Assembly (NCBI RefSeq): GCF_000172415.1
Contig: NZ_ABLD01000002.1
Span: 496,001-560,000 of the forward strand
Direction of reading: 5' to 3'
From: Paraburkholderia graminis C4D1M
GTDB taxonomy: Bacteria; Pseudomonadota; Gammaproteobacteria; Burkholderiales; Burkholderiaceae
Length of the DNA: 64,000 bases
Below are positions 26,880-37,083 of the stretch, one piece after another. Under the pieces are notes generated by a model, which saw only the letters and a program-made list of their open reading frames with translations, did no database searches and was not told the DNA's origin. Made by a program: the position numbers and the translations under genes. Within the stretch, counting starts at the first letter, position 1. Every line of letters begins with the position of its first letter.

Positions 26880-27752
26880 ATGCTGAACCCCGATGTCGAC
26901 AGCCTCGCCCCGCACGTTCCCTTCAATCGACGCACCTTCATCAAGGCCGCACTCGGCACCGGCTTCGCGGCTGCGGTGTTGCCGGTGTCGGCGCAAACCA
27001 TCCATACCGATAGCGAAGGTCTCGAGGCCGGCGAAATTGCCGTGCGCTCGGGCGGCACGCTGGTGCCCGCCTATCGCGCGCAGCCGAAGGGCAAGACGCA
27101 TCTGCCGGTGATCATCGTGATTCACGAGGCGTTCGGCGTGCATGAGCATATCGCCGACGTTTGCCGGCGCTTCGCCAAACTCGGCTATCTGGCCATTGCG
27201 CCGGATCTGTTTGTCCGCGAAGGCGATCCGATGGCGCTGCCGACCATTGCGCAGATCAGTCAGCAGATCCTCAGCAAAGTGCCGGACGACCAGGCGCTGG
27301 CCGATCTCGACGCGACCGTTGCATGGGCCGGCGAGCACGGCGGCGATCTGAAGCGCCTCGGTGTGACGGGCTTTTGCTGGGGCGGCCGCATGGCCTGGCT
27401 GTATGCCGAGCACGAGCCGCGGCTGAAGGCGGCGGTCGCGTGGTATGGGCGCGTAGCCGGCGATCACACGGCCACCAACCCGGCGAATCCGCTCGACCGC
27501 GTGGCCGATCTTCACGCGCCGGTGCTCGGTCTTTACGGCTTGCAGGATCAGAGCATTCCGCAGGAATCGCTCGAGCAGATGAAGCAGGCGATCGCGCAAG
27601 GGCCGAACGTCGCGCGCGGTTCGCAGTTCGTTGTCTACGACGATGCGGGCCATGCGTTCTTTGCGGATTATCGGCCGAGCTACAAGAAGGCCGATGCCGA
27701 AGACGGCTGGCGCCGCGCGCTCACCTGGTTCAAGCAGCACGGCGTGGCTTGA
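26880..27752 (+). CDS. Dienelactone hydrolase family protein with Tat signal
   Basis: The 290-residue alpha/beta hydrolase has a twin-arginine export signal at residues 16-40 (NRRTFIKAALGTGFAAAVLPVSA), so it is probably exported folded to the periplasm. The hydrolase domain carries the Cys nucleophile in GFCWGGRMAW (about 163-172), an Asp in YGLQDQSIP and a His in DAGHAFFADYRP. This is the triad of carboxymethylenebutenolidase-like enzymes. The substrate is unknown. The paper role in chloroaromatic degradation should not be assumed, because no such pathway genes lie nearby. A strong terminator follows. Confidence 0.87.
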   Translation: MLNPDVDSLAPHVPFNRRTFIKAALGTGFAAAVLPVSAQTIHTDSEGLEAGEIAVRSGGTLVPAYRAQPKGKTHLPVIIVIHEAFGVHEHIADVCRRFAKLGYLAIAPDLFVREGDPMALPTIAQISQQILSKVPDDQALADLDATVAWAGEHGGDLKRLGVTGFCWGGRMAWLYAEHEPRLKAAVAWYGRVAGDHTATNPANPLDRVADLHAPVLGLYGLQDQSIPQESLEQMKQAIAQGPNVARGSQFVVYDDAGHAFFADYRPSYKKADAEDGWRRALTWFKQHGVA

Positions 27753-27800
27753 CGGGCGATTCGGAGTGTTTGGAGGCGGGTGCGTTTGCTGAATGAAAAA

Positions 27801-27836
27801 AGGCCGTTGCCGCTTATAAGCGGCAACGGCCTTTCG
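27801..27836. terminator. Bidirectional rho-independent terminator
   Basis: A perfect 32-bp palindrome (arms AGGCCGTTGCCGCTTA and its complement) is flanked by an A-tract and followed by TTTCG. It separates the convergent hydrolase and sulfurtransferase genes. Confidence 0.9.
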
Positions 27837-27863
27837 TCTTTCAGACTTAATCTTCGCGCGGCC

Positions 27864-28733
27864 TCAAGGCTTCGGCCCGGTCGCGACGGGCCGCTTCGCG
27901 TCCGAACTCCATTCGCTCCAGGAACCCGCGTAGAGCGCGGCGCCATGCAGGCCGGCCACTTCCATTGCAAGCGCATTGACGCACGCTGTCACGCCCGAGC
28001 CGCATTGCAGGACGACGTGTTCCGGCGGCGTGTCGCCGAGCAGCACGTGGAACTCGTCGCGGAGCGTGTGAGCCGGCTTGAAGCGGCCGTCGGCGGTGAG
28101 GTTGTCCTTGAAGAAGCGATTGAGCGCGCCGGGAATATGGCCGCCTACGCGATCCAGCGTCTCGTTCTCGCCGCGATAGCGGTCGGCCGCGCGCGCGTCG
28201 ACCACCACGCGTTCCTTCGAGCCGAGATTGCGCTCGATCATGTGCGCGTCGACGGTAACGGACAGCGGCGCGCCGGCCTTGAAGTCGCCGGTGTTTTGCG
28301 GCGGCACGTCTTGCGTGAGCGGCTGGCCCGCGGCTTCCCACGCCTGCAATCCGCCGTCGAGCAGCGCGACCGCGTCGTGGCCGAGCCAGCGCAGCAGCCA
28401 CCACGCGCGCGCGGCGTACATGCCGCCTTGCGCGTCATACGCGACAACTTGCTGGCCTTGCTTCAGGCCGCGCGATTCCAGCGTTTCGACGAGCCGCTCG
28501 CGATCCGGCAACGGATGGCGTCCATTGGTGCCGGTTTTCGGCCCCGACAGGTCGCGGTCGAGATGCAGATAATGCGCGCCCGGCAGATGTCCGGCGAGAT
28601 ACGCCTTTTCGCCGGCTTCGGGATCGGCCAGATCGAACCGGCAGTCGATGACGAACACGCTGCCCGGTGCCTCGGCGAGCCGTTCCGCGAGATTGGTCGC
28701 GGAGATCAAAGTGGTGTAGTGAGTGTGGGGCAT
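27864..28733 (-). CDS. sseA: Thiosulfate/3-mercaptopyruvate sulfurtransferase
   Basis: The 289-residue protein has two rhodanese domains. The N-terminal one is inactive by the usual pattern, and the C-terminal one carries the catalytic loop CGSGVTAC (about residues 239-246). The CGSGVTA form of the loop is typical of 3-mercaptopyruvate sulfurtransferases rather than thiosulfate-specific enzymes. Other markers are IDCRFDLADPEAG near residue 29 and the CRYRGE-like ADRYRGENETLDRVGGHIPGA interdomain stretch. It presumably moves sulfane sulfur to cyanide or protein thiols in the cytosol. It is transcribed alone. Confidence 0.9.
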   Translation of the reverse strand: MPHTHYTTLISATNLAERLAEAPGSVFVIDCRFDLADPEAGEKAYLAGHLPGAHYLHLDRDLSGPKTGTNGRHPLPDRERLVETLESRGLKQGQQVVAYDAQGGMYAARAWWLLRWLGHDAVALLDGGLQAWEAAGQPLTQDVPPQNTGDFKAGAPLSVTVDAHMIERNLGSKERVVVDARAADRYRGENETLDRVGGHIPGALNRFFKDNLTADGRFKPAHTLRDEFHVLLGDTPPEHVVLQCGSGVTACVNALAMEVAGLHGAALYAGSWSEWSSDAKRPVATGPKP

Positions 28734-28825
28734 GACGTCTCCTCGATGCGGGCGATGGCGGCTCCCTTGCCGGCGGCCTCATGACGCGACCGGATGGCTG
28801 GGCTACATCGTTAGTCTAAACAAAA

Positions 28826-28849
28826 AAAGACGGGCCGAAGCCCGTCTTT
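28826..28849. terminator. Rho-independent terminator after the Rieske oxygenase gene
   Basis: Arms AAAGACGGGC and GCCCGTCTTT enclose CGAA, with an A-tract on the other side. It sits just downstream of the minus-strand oxygenase stop codon and could also act on the plus strand. Confidence 0.82.
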
Positions 28850-28896
28850 CCATGCGTTCGTGCAAACGCGAATGAGGCGATGCGTGAGCGCCGATT

Positions 28897-30002
28897 CTAG
28901 ATCGTGCCCAGTTCGCGCCGCAGGAACTCGTGGAAGTGCTGCATGCCGTCTTCCATCGGGCTCTGGTATGGACCAACCTGCGACTCGCCGCGTTCCATGA
29001 GTGCCCGGCGGCCCGCGTCCATGCGTTCGGCGATCTCGTCGTCTTCACGCGCCGTTTCCATATACGCGGCGCGCTCCGCTTCGACGAACTCACGCTCGAA
29101 CAACGCGATTTCCTCAGGGTAATAGAACTCGACCACGTTGGTGGTTTTCTGCGGACCGCGCGGAATCAGCCATGACACGACCAGCACGTGCGGATACCAC
29201 TCGATCATGATGCCGGGGTAGTACACCATCCAGATCGCGCCGAACTCGGGCGGATGCCGCCGCGAAAACGCAGGACTTCGTCGTGCCATTTGCGGTACGT
29301 CGGACTGCCCGGCTGCTCGAGGCCTTTGTGCACGCCCACCGTTTGCACGCTGTACCACTCGCCGAATTCCCACGCGAGGTCGTCGCAATTGACGAAGCTG
29401 CCAAGGCCCGGATGGAACGGCGCAACGTGATAGTCCTCCAGATAGACCTCGATAAAGGTCTTCCAGTTGTAGTTGCACTCGTGCACTTCGACGTGATCGA
29501 ACATGAAGCCCGAGAAGTCGAAGTGTTGTCTGGTGCCGAGGTTGGACAGATCGCGCGCGACGTCGCGGCCTTGTGCTTCGAACAGCAGCCCTTGCCAGTT
29601 CTGCAGCGGCGTGGCGCCGAGATTCAGACAGGGGTTGTCCGCGAAATGCGGAGCGCCGAGAAGCTGGCCGTTGAGGTCGTATGTCCAGCGATGCAGGGGA
29701 CAGACGATATTCTCCGCGTGGCCGCGGCCGTTGAGCATGATGGCCTGCCGGTGGCGGCACACGTTCGACAGAAGTTCGACTTGCGACTGCTGGTTACGAA
29801 CGAGCACGCGCCCCTCGCTTTCGCTGGGCAAGGCAAAATAATTCCCCACTTCCGGCACCATGAGTTCGTGCCCGACGTAACGGGGACCTTTCCTGAAAAG
29901 GGTTTCGATTTCGCGCGTTAGAAGCGCTTCGTCAAAGTAAGCCGTGACTGGCAGTTGGCTGTGAACAGACCGCAACTGCAATGCATTGCTCAGATTGGAC
30001 AT
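28897..30002 (-). pseudogene. Rieske non-haem iron aromatic ring-hydroxylating oxygenase alpha subunit, broken by a -1 frameshift
   Basis: The first frame (ATG at 30002) holds the Rieske [2Fe-2S] motif CRH (about residue 81) and CPLHRW (about 100), and the mononuclear iron site EDYHVAPFH (about 190). It runs up to RKWHDEVLRFRGG, near 29260. The protein then continues in another frame from HPPEFGAIWMVYYPG to the stop at 28897. One base, most simply one C of a GGCC, is missing. Restoring it gives a normal length of about 368 residues. Family members hydroxylate aromatics or demethylate quaternary amines with a separate reductase, which is not encoded nearby. Either the gene is inactivated or the sequence has an error. 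Confidence 0.87.
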
Positions 30003-30290
30003 TCCCACTCCCGATGAAGACGTGAAAGCAGTGAACAACCCAACCATCGAAGATTCGATTTAGGGAGCCCGAGATTATACCTGTTTCCCCCTCCTTGGGA
30101 CAGTTAAGTCACTGATTTGGGTCAAAAATGTCGGGAAAGTTCGGCCTTTTCGGCACAGACCGATCGATTTTTTTCTGCGAGACTGACAGGGCGGCCACCG
30201 GAGAACACGCAGCCCGAAGGTGGGCTGGGAGATCGGATTTATCGCTTTTGCCGTAGAATGTCCGACTTGTTTTAATTTTTGCGACTATTC

Positions 30291-30599
30291 ATGGCGAAGA
30301 CCGCGTCGAACGATACCGCTGCCGCGCCAGCCGAGGGCGTCGACAACACGCCGCTGCCCGAGAATTACGAGGCGGCGCAGGCGGAGCTGGAGGGCCTCGT
30401 TGCACGCATGGAAAGCGGCAATCTGAGCCTCGAAGAGTCGCTGTCCGCGTATCGGCGCGGCGCGGCTCTGGTGGCGTTTTGCCAGCAGCAGCTCGAGAAG
30501 GTCGAGCAGCAGGTACGGGTGCTCGACGGTGAGACGCTCAAGCCACTGCCCGTGAATACAGCAGGAACAGCCGCTACTGAAAGCGGGGACGACCTATGA
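30291..30599 (+). CDS. xseB: Exodeoxyribonuclease VII small subunit
   Basis: The 102-residue protein has the XseB core PENYEAAQAELEGLVARME, then GNLSLEESLSAYRRGAALV and CQQQLEKVEQQVRVL (residues 24-80). It binds XseA to form the nuclease that degrades single-stranded DNA into oligonucleotides. A low-complexity Thr/Ala stretch occupies both ends. It overlaps ispA by 4 bp, giving the xseB-ispA-dxs order seen across proteobacteria. About 288 bp upstream, shared with the oxygenase gene, must contain its promoter. Confidence 0.93.
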   Translation: MAKTASNDTAAAPAEGVDNTPLPENYEAAQAELEGLVARMESGNLSLEESLSAYRRGAALVAFCQQQLEKVEQQVRVLDGETLKPLPVNTAGTAATESGDDL

Positions 30600-31477
30600 C
30601 ATTCGAACAATGGACTCGCTCGGTGCTCGAGCGCGTCGAAGCGGCACTCGAACACTACTTGCCGGCTGAAACAACGGAGCCTGCAAAGCTTCACGAAGCG
30701 ATGCGCTACGCGGTGCTCGGCGGCGGCAAGCGGGTCCGCCCGTTGCTGTGCCATGCAGCGGGCGAACTCACCGGCGCGCGCGCCGAGTGTCTCGATGCGG
30801 CGGCAGCGGCGCTCGAAATGATCCACGTGTATTCGCTCGTGCACGATGACATGCCCTGCATGGACGACGACGCACTGCGTCGCGGCAAGCCCACGGTACA
30901 CGTCAAATATGACGAAGCCACGGCACTGCTGGTTGGGGACGCGCTGCAATCGCAGGCGTTCGTTTCGTTGACGTCCGATGTGCTGGCGCCGGCGCAACAG
31001 GCGGCGCTCGTGCGCGAACTGGCTCTCGCGAGCGGTTCGATCGGCATGTGCGGCGGTCAAGCCATCGACCTCGCGAGCGTCGGTCATACGCTGACGCGCG
31101 CGCAGCTCGAAACCATGCACCGCATGAAGACCGGCGCGTTGCTGCGCGCCGCGGTGCGCATGGGCGCGCTGGCCGGCGAGGCACCCGACGCAAACGCGAT
31201 GCGTTCGCTCGACGCTTATTCGGCCGCGGTCGGTCTCGCGTTTCAGGTCGTCGACGATATTCTCGACGTCACGACCGATTCCGCGACGCTCGGCAAGACA
31301 GCAGGCAAGGACGCGAAGGACGGCAAGCCGACCTACGTGTCGATTATTGGGCTCGACGCATCGCGTTCGCTCGCCGCGCAGTTGCGCAGCGACGCGCACG
31401 CCGCGCTGGCGCCGTTCGGCGCACGCGCGCAGCGTCTTGCCGAATTGGCCGACCTGGTGGTGAACCGGGTTAGCTGA
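30596..31477 (+). CDS. ispA: Farnesyl diphosphate synthase (short-chain polyprenyl synthetase)
   Basis: The 293-residue enzyme condenses IPP with DMAPP and GPP to make farnesyl diphosphate. The two aspartate-rich motifs are intact: DDMPCMDDD (first, about residues 83-91) and DDILD (second, about 222-226). The substrate-contact GGGKRVRP (about 41-48) is also present. The residues before the first motif (VYSLVHDDMPC, with Tyr/Ser in the -5/-4 region) are of the short-chain product type. It is translationally coupled to xseB and precedes dxs, so precursor supply and condensation are co-expressed. Confidence 0.95.
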   Translation: MTFEQWTRSVLERVEAALEHYLPAETTEPAKLHEAMRYAVLGGGKRVRPLLCHAAGELTGARAECLDAAAAALEMIHVYSLVHDDMPCMDDDALRRGKPTVHVKYDEATALLVGDALQSQAFVSLTSDVLAPAQQAALVRELALASGSIGMCGGQAIDLASVGHTLTRAQLETMHRMKTGALLRAAVRMGALAGEAPDANAMRSLDAYSAAVGLAFQVVDDILDVTTDSATLGKTAGKDAKDGKPTYVSIIGLDASRSLAAQLRSDAHAALAPFGARAQRLAELADLVVNRVS

Positions 31478-31561
31478 ACGCGAAAGCCCGCCGCCGCGCA
31501 CCGTCCCACAAGGTGCGTGTATGAAGTGCGGGCGCGTAAGTTTTCCTACAATGGAACGACG

Positions 31562-33469
31562 ATGTACGACTTGCTGAAAACCATCGACGACCCGGCCGCC
31601 CTGCGCCGCCTCGATCGCCGCCAATTGCAACCGCTTGCCGACGAGTTGCGCGCTTTTGTGCTCGACAGCGTGTCGCAGACGGGCGGCCATCTCTCGTCCA
31701 ACCTCGGCACGGTCGAGTTGACCATTGCTCTGCACTATGTGTTCGACACACCGCACGACCGCATCGTGTGGGACGTCGGCCATCAGACGTATCCGCACAA
31801 GATCCTGACGGGCCGCCGCGAACGGATGCACACGCTGCGCCAGTTGGGCGGCATCTCCGGCTTCCCGAAGCGCGACGAGTCCGAGTACGACACGTTCGGC
31901 ACCGCGCATTCGAGCACGTCGATTTCCGCGGCGCTCGGCATGGCCATCGCGAGCAAGCTGCAGGGCGACAACCGCATGGGCATCGCCGTGATCGGCGACG
32001 GCGCCATGACGGCGGGCATGGCCTTCGAAGCCATGAACAACGCGGGCGTGGAAGACGACGTGCCGCTGCTCGTGATCCTGAACGACAACGACATGTCGAT
32101 TTCGCCGCCGGTCGGCGCGCTCAATCGCCATCTCGCGCGGCTTATGTCCGGACGTTTCTACGCTGCCGCGCGCGCGGGCGTCGAGCGCGTACTGCGCGTC
32201 GCTCCGCCCATGCTCGATCTGGCGCGCAAGCTCGAAGAGCACGCGAAGGGCATGATCGTGCCGGCTACGCTGTTCGAGGAATTCGGCTTTAACTACATCG
32301 GCCCGATCGACGGCCATGATCTCGATTCGCTGATCCCCACGCTGCAAAACATCAAGGAACTGCGCGGTCCGCAATTCCTGCACGTGGTGACGAAGAAGGG
32401 CCAGGGCTACAAGCTGGCCGAGGCCGATCCGGTCCTGTACCACGGCCCCGGCAAGTTCAATCCGGCCGAGGGCATCAAGCCGGCCTCCGCGCCGTCGAAG
32501 AAAACCTACACGCAGGTGTTCGGCGAATGGCTGTGCGATGCCGCTGAACTGGACGCGCGCGTCGTCGGCATCACACCGGCCATGCGCGAAGGCTCGGGCA
32601 TGGTGGAGTTCGAGAAGCGCTTCCCGGATCGCTATTTCGACGTCGGCATCGCCGAGCAGCATGCGGTCACGTTCGCCGGTGGCCTCGCCGCCGACGGCAT
32701 GAAGCCGGTCGTCGCGATCTACTCGACGTTCCTGCAGCGCGCTTACGACCAGTTGATCCACGACGTCGCGCTGCAGAATCTGCCGGTGGTGTTCGCCATC
32801 GACCGTGCGGGTCTGGTCGGCGCGGACGGTGCGACGCACGCGGGCGCCTACGACCTCGCGTTCATGCGCTGCATTCCGAACATGATGGTGATGGTTCCGT
32901 CGGACGAAAACGAAAGCCGCCAGATGCTGTACACGGCGCTGCAGCAGTCGTGCCCGACGGCGGTTCGCTATCCGCGCGGCGCCGGCACCGGCGTGGCGAC
33001 GGTCAAGCAGATGGCCGCGCTGCCGGTCGGCAAGGGCGAAGTGCGTCGCGAAACCTCGCAACCGGCGGGCAAGCGCATTGCGATCCTCGCGTTCGGCACG
33101 ATGGTCGCGCCGTCGCTCGCGGCTGCCGAACAACTCGACGCCACGGTGGCGAACATGCGTTTCGTGAAGCCGCTCGACGCAGACCTCGTGCGTCAACTGG
33201 CGGAAACGCACGACGCCATCGTCACTGTCGAAGAGGGCTGTGTAATGGGCGGCGCGGGCTCGGCGTGCGTCGAAGCCCTGCTCGAGAGTGGGGTTATGCG
33301 TCCGGTACTACAATTGGGCCTTCCCGACCGCTTCATCGATCATGGCGATCCGGCCAAGCTGCTCGCCGCATGCGGACTGGACGCCGCGGGCATCGCGAAG
33401 TCGATTCGCGAACGCTTCCTGTCGAGCGGTGCGGTCGGCGCGCAATCGTCGGTTAAGCGGGTTGCTTGA
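31562..33469 (+). CDS. dxs: 1-deoxy-D-xylulose-5-phosphate synthase
   Basis: The 635-residue thiamine-diphosphate enzyme makes DXP from pyruvate and glyceraldehyde-3-phosphate, the entry step of the MEP isoprenoid pathway. The thiamine-binding signature [18 protein letters not shown] (about residues 145-162) and the conserved [18 protein letters not shown] are clear, as are the transketolase middle domain ([18 protein letters not shown]) and C-terminal domain. The start is set at ATG 31562 ([11 protein letters not shown]), the usual one. A GTG or ATG at 31517 is not supported by homology. A terminator at 33590 follows the gene. Confidence 0.96.
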   Translation: MYDLLKTIDDPAALRRLDRRQLQPLADELRAFVLDSVSQTGGHLSSNLGTVELTIALHYVFDTPHDRIVWDVGHQTYPHKILTGRRERMHTLRQLGGISGFPKRDESEYDTFGTAHSSTSISAALGMAIASKLQGDNRMGIAVIGDGAMTAGMAFEAMNNAGVEDDVPLLVILNDNDMSISPPVGALNRHLARLMSGRFYAAARAGVERVLRVAPPMLDLARKLEEHAKGMIVPATLFEEFGFNYIGPIDGHDLDSLIPTLQNIKELRGPQFLHVVTKKGQGYKLAEADPVLYHGPGKFNPAEGIKPASAPSKKTYTQVFGEWLCDAAELDARVVGITPAMREGSGMVEFEKRFPDRYFDVGIAEQHAVTFAGGLAADGMKPVVAIYSTFLQRAYDQLIHDVALQNLPVVFAIDRAGLVGADGATHAGAYDLAFMRCIPNMMVMVPSDENESRQMLYTALQQSCPTAVRYPRGAGTGVATVKQMAALPVGKGEVRRETSQPAGKRIAILAFGTMVAPSLAAAEQLDATVANMRFVKPLDADLVRQLAETHDAIVTVEEGCVMGGAGSACVEALLESGVMRPVLQLGLPDRFIDHGDPAKLLAACGLDAAGIAKSIRERFLSSGAVGAQSSVKRVA

Positions 33470-33783
33470 GCGGGGGCTTAGGCTGGTCGATCGCATCTGT
33501 TGACCAGTCAGGCTAGCCGCTCGCTCAACGCGCCGGCCGCCACGATGCGCCATCTCTAACTTGAGTCGATGGGCGTGTGCCCATCATCGAACGCCGGCAG
33601 GGGCCGGCGTTTGCCGTTGCGGTTTTTGCTTCGCGCGGCCGCTGACGACTCCCAGACCTGTCGCTTCGCGAACGCCTCAAAGGGGCGATTCTTCATCCAC
33701 GAAGACTTGCTTCAAGGAGCGGAGATTTTCTGCGAAGTTGAACACAGGGTGGCGGGTCAGCGTCTTCCTGAAAGGACAAGAAC
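33470..33783. other. 314-bp intergenic region between dxs and folE2
   Basis: The region holds the dxs terminator (33590-33612) and, beyond it, about 170 bp of leader sequence before folE2 without a gene. It is somewhat less GC-rich than its surroundings. I saw no clear Zur palindrome or riboswitch in it. Confidence 0.5.
33590..33612 (+). terminator. Rho-independent-type hairpin after dxs
   Basis: A 9-bp perfect stem (AACGCCGGC and GCCGGCGTT) with a short loop AGGG is followed by TTGCCG rather than a long T-tract. The hairpin is strong. The T-tract is weak, so efficiency is uncertain. Confidence 0.6.
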
Positions 33784-34590
33784 ATGAATCAGATGAATCC
33801 CGCCTTTGTGATGCCCGACGTGCAAAGCACGCCGGATACCCGCCAGATTCCGATTCAGCGGGTTGGCGTCAAGGCGGTGCGCCATCCGTTGACCGTGCGC
33901 ACACAAAGCGGTGACGCGCAGCCGACGGTCGGCACGTGGAACCTCGACGTCCATTTGCCCGCCGATCAGAAGGGCACGCACATGTCGCGCTTCGTCGCGT
34001 TGCTCGAGGAGAACAAGGCGCCACTCGAACCGGCGACGTTCCGCACGATGCTCGCCGCGATGCTCCAAAAGCTCGAGGCCGAGGCGGGCCGCATCGAGGT
34101 GTCGTTTCCTTACTTCGTGAACAAGACCGCGCCGGTGTCGGGTGTGCAAAGCCTGCTCGATTACGAAGTGACGCTGACCGGCGACACGCGCAACGGCGAA
34201 ACCCGCCTGTTCCTGAAGGTGCTCGTGCCCGTCACAAGCCTCTGCCCGTGCTCGAAGAAGATCTCGCAGTACGGCGCGCACAACCAGCGCTCGCACGTCA
34301 CGATCAACGCAGAACTGGCAGGCGAGGTCGCGGTGGAAGACCTGATCCGTATCGCCGAAGAAGAAGCGTCGTGCGAACTGTGGGGCTTGCTCAAGCGCCC
34401 GGACGAGAAGTTCGTCACTGAGCGCGCGTACGAGAACCCGAAGTTCGTCGAAGACCTCGTGCGCGACGTCGCGCAACGTCTGAACGCGGACGAGCGGATC
34501 GTCGCTTATGTGCTCGAGGCCGAGAACTTCGAGTCGATCCACAATCACAGCGCGTATGCGGTGATCGAACGCGCTAAGCGAGTGGTTTAA
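33784..34590 (+). CDS. folE2: GTP cyclohydrolase FolE2 (type IB)
   Basis: The 268-residue enzyme converts GTP to 7,8-dihydroneopterin triphosphate, the first step of folate synthesis. It is the FolE2/MptA type, not the zinc-dependent FolE. The metal-binding Cys-containing motif [20 protein letters not shown] (about residues 148-167) and the C-terminal HNHSAYAV are diagnostic. FolE2 works with several divalent metals and often backs up FolE during zinc shortage. The ribosome-binding site AAAGGA precedes the ATG. A terminator follows at 34621. Confidence 0.95.
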   Translation: MNQMNPAFVMPDVQSTPDTRQIPIQRVGVKAVRHPLTVRTQSGDAQPTVGTWNLDVHLPADQKGTHMSRFVALLEENKAPLEPATFRTMLAAMLQKLEAEAGRIEVSFPYFVNKTAPVSGVQSLLDYEVTLTGDTRNGETRLFLKVLVPVTSLCPCSKKISQYGAHNQRSHVTINAELAGEVAVEDLIRIAEEEASCELWGLLKRPDEKFVTERAYENPKFVEDLVRDVAQRLNADERIVAYVLEAENFESIHNHSAYAVIERAKRVV

Positions 34591-34620
34591 CGCCGACTGA
34601 TAGCCGGCAATGACTGAATG

Positions 34621-34648
34621 AAAAGCCGCTTGCTGAAGCGGCTTTTTT
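34621..34648 (+). terminator. Rho-independent terminator after folE2
   Basis: A 10-bp perfect stem (AAAAGCCGCT and AGCGGCTTTT) with a 6-nt loop and a run of six T lies 31 bp after the folE2 stop. Tail-to-tail tsaD may use it from the other side. Confidence 0.92.
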
Positions 34649-34700
34649 GTCGGCATTTACACGGGATGCGTCGGGCGCTACGTGAAAATCTGACTCACGT

Positions 34701-35729
34701 TCAGCGCGCGAGCGAGCTCAGATCCCAGCGCGGCTTCACGGTAAATGCGTAGTCCTTGCCCGACTGATCCGGCCAGCGCTGAAGCCGCAATGCACCGGCG
34801 AGCGCGATCATTGCACCGTTGTCCGTGCACAGCGACAAGTCCGGGTAATGCACATAGAAGTTGCGCTTTTGCGCCGCCGCCGAGAGCGCTTCGCGCAACT
34901 GCCGGTTCGCGCCCACGCCGCCCGCCACGACGAGGCGGTTCAGCTTCGCGCGCTTGAGCGCGGCAATCGACTTCGTTGCCAGCACATCGACGGCTGCGTC
35001 GACGAAACCGCGCGCCAGGTCCGCTTTCGCCTGCTCGCAGATGTTCGCGCCGCCGAGCTTTTTCGCGTGCGTGAGCACAGCCGTTTTCAGACCGCTGAAA
35101 CTGAAGTCGAGGTCACCGGAATGCAGCATCGGACGAGGCAGCACGACCGCGCCCGGCGTGCCGAATTCGGCCATGCGCGAGACTTCCGGGCCGCCCGGAT
35201 AGCCTAGGCCAAGCAACTTGGCGGTTTTGTCGAAGGCTTCGCCGGCGGCGTCGTCGAGCGTCTCGCCAAGGGTTTCGTACACGCCCACGTCGGTCACGCG
35301 CATCAACTGTGTATGGCCGCCCGACACCAGCAATGCGACAAACGGAAACGGCGGCGGTTCGTCGACGAGCAGCGGCGACAGCAAATGCCCTTCCAGATGA
35401 TGAATGCCGATGGTCGGCTTGTCCCACGCCATCGCCAGCGAATTGGCGACGCTCGCGCCCACCAGCAGCGCGCCCGCGAGCCCCGGCCCTTGCGTATAGG
35501 CGATCGCGTCGATGTCGCCGCGTGCCGCGCCCGCGCGCTCCATCACCTCTTCGAGCAAGGGCAGCGCACGCCGTATATGGTCGCGCGACGCGAGTTCGGG
35601 CACCACGCCGCCATACTCGCGATGCATCGCGATCTGCGAATGCAGCGCATGCGCGAGCAGGCCGCGCTCGGTGTCGTAGAGCGCGAGGCCGGTTTCGTCG
35701 CAGGAGCTTTCGATGCCGAGAACGAGCAT
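34701..35729 (-). CDS. tsaD: tRNA N6-adenosine threonylcarbamoyltransferase TsaD
   Basis: The 342-residue enzyme completes t6A37 formation on tRNAs that read ANN codons, using threonylcarbamoyl-AMP from TsaC with TsaB and TsaE. It has the metal-binding HHLEGH (about residues 110-115), [10 protein letters not shown], and the N-terminal [11 protein letters not shown]. The DNGAMIA stretch near residue 300 completes the ASKHA fold. Start ATG 35729 gives the standard [13 protein letters not shown]; a frame extension to 35888 is Cys/Pro-rich and overlaps the divergent gene. The tRNA-Ile(CAU) encoded at 42.7 kb is one of the t6A substrates by its A37. Confidence 0.95.
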   Translation of the reverse strand: MLVLGIESSCDETGLALYDTERGLLAHALHSQIAMHREYGGVVPELASRDHIRRALPLLEEVMERAGAARGDIDAIAYTQGPGLAGALLVGASVANSLAMAWDKPTIGIHHLEGHLLSPLLVDEPPPFPFVALLVSGGHTQLMRVTDVGVYETLGETLDDAAGEAFDKTAKLLGLGYPGGPEVSRMAEFGTPGAVVLPRPMLHSGDLDFSFSGLKTAVLTHAKKLGGANICEQAKADLARGFVDAAVDVLATKSIAALKRAKLNRLVVAGGVGANRQLREALSAAAQKRNFYVHYPDLSLCTDNGAMIALAGALRLQRWPDQSGKDYAFTVKPRWDLSSLAR

Positions 35730-35841
35730 GTCTGGTGGGGCTGAAACGGACGCTTGAGAGCGTCCGCAACGCAGAGAAGTAAGCCTGAAAGTATAGCAGC
35801 GCGGGCAAGCCGCCGCCGGCCCGCAGGTACAATGCGGCCCC

Positions 35842-37059
35842 ATGGAATCCTTCGATATCGCAGTGATCGGCGCGGGCGCGGCCGGCATGATGTGCGCGGC
35901 CGTGGCCGGGCAACTGGGCCGGCGTGTCGTGCTGATCGATCACTCGCAGCGTCTCGCGGAAAAAATCCGCATCTCGGGTGGCGGCCGCTGCAACTTCACG
36001 AATCTGTACGCGGGCCCGGCCAATTATTTGTCGGCGAATCCGCATTTTTGCCGCTCCGCGCTCGCACGCTACACGCCGCGCGATTTCATGGCGTTGCTCA
36101 AGCGCCATCACGTGACGTGGCATGAGAAGCACAAGGGCCAGTTGTTCTGCAACGAGTCGAGCGACGCGGTCATCAACGTGCTCAAAAGCGAGTGCGACGC
36201 GGGGCACGTCGCCTGGCGCACGCCGCTGTCCGTCGAACATGTGAGGCAGGACGCCGAGGGCCGCTTCACGCTCGACACGAACGCGGGTCCGATTGCGGCG
36301 CGCGCGCTCGTCGTCGCAACGGGCGGGCTGTCGATTCCGAAGATCGGCGCGACGGATTTCGCTTATCGTCTGGCGAAGCAATTCGGCCACAAGCTGATCG
36401 ACACGCGTCCCGCGCTCGTCCCGCTGACTTTTGCCGCCGCCGACTGGGAGCCGTTTTCGGCGCTGTCGGGCGTGTCGCTGGAAGTGCGGATCGCCACGGG
36501 GAACAAGAAGACGGGCGCCGAATTCGAAGAGGATTTGCTGCTCACGCACCGCGGGCTTTCCGGCCCTGGCGTGCTGCAGATTTCGAGCTACTGGCAGCCG
36601 GGCGAGCCGATCCACATCGATCTGCTGCCGAATCAGGATGCGGCTGCCGCGTTGCTCGAAGCGAAGACCGGGACCCGTCGCCAGATCGCGAATCTGTTGT
36701 CGGAATGGGTGCCGCAGCGGCTCGCCCACGTGTGGCTCGACACCCATCAGATTCCCGCCGAGGCGCGTGTGGCCGATCTGCCGGACAAGGCGCTACGGCG
36801 CATCGGCGAGGCGCTGTCGCGCTGGACGCTCACGCCCAACGGCACCGAAGGCTACCGCAAGGCCGAAGTGACGCGCGGCGGCGTCGACACCCGCGACCTT
36901 TCGTCGACAACGATGATGAGCGCCCGCGCGCCGGGCCTGTACTTCATCGGCGAGGCGGTGGACGTCACGGGCTGGCTCGGCGGCTACAATTTTCAGTGGG
37001 CCTGGGCGTCGGGCGTGGCGGCCGGCCAGGCTGCCGCCGAGTACGCCCGGGGGGCTTGA
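35842..37059 (+). CDS. BaiN/HI0933-family flavoprotein, NAD(P)/FAD-dependent oxidoreductase
   Basis: The 405-residue protein has an N-terminal FAD motif ([12 protein letters not shown], residues 8-19) and the family stretch [14 protein letters not shown] (about 42-55). A second nucleotide-binding [18 protein letters not shown] and the C-terminal [27 protein letters not shown] are diagnostic of the HI0933/BaiN group. The catalytic reaction of chromosomal members is unknown. BaiN itself acts in bile-acid dehydroxylation, which is not expected here. It lies divergent from tsaD and directly before the rpsU promoter. Confidence 0.9.
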   Translation: MESFDIAVIGAGAAGMMCAAVAGQLGRRVVLIDHSQRLAEKIRISGGGRCNFTNLYAGPANYLSANPHFCRSALARYTPRDFMALLKRHHVTWHEKHKGQLFCNESSDAVINVLKSECDAGHVAWRTPLSVEHVRQDAEGRFTLDTNAGPIAARALVVATGGLSIPKIGATDFAYRLAKQFGHKLIDTRPALVPLTFAAADWEPFSALSGVSLEVRIATGNKKTGAEFEEDLLLTHRGLSGPGVLQISSYWQPGEPIHIDLLPNQDAAAALLEAKTGTRRQIANLLSEWVPQRLAHVWLDTHQIPAEARVADLPDKALRRIGEALSRWTLTPNGTEGYRKAEVTRGGVDTRDLSSTTMMSARAPGLYFIGEAVDVTGWLGGYNFQWAWASGVAAGQAAAEYARGA

Positions 37060-37083
37060 CGGCGCAGTGGCTTTGTGTAAAAG

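Noticed and set aside
30365..33211. 948-codon minus-strand frame opposite xseB, ispA and dxs
   Set aside because: Three well-defined genes lie on the other strand; the frame is their shadow.
33613..33783. Riboswitch or Zur box before folE2
   Set aside because: No known aptamer consensus or GTTATA-type palindrome could be recognised in this leader.
35113..36747. 544-codon minus-strand frame across tsaD and the flavoprotein gene
   Set aside because: Overlaps both genes in other frames; composition is arginine-rich and non-homologous.
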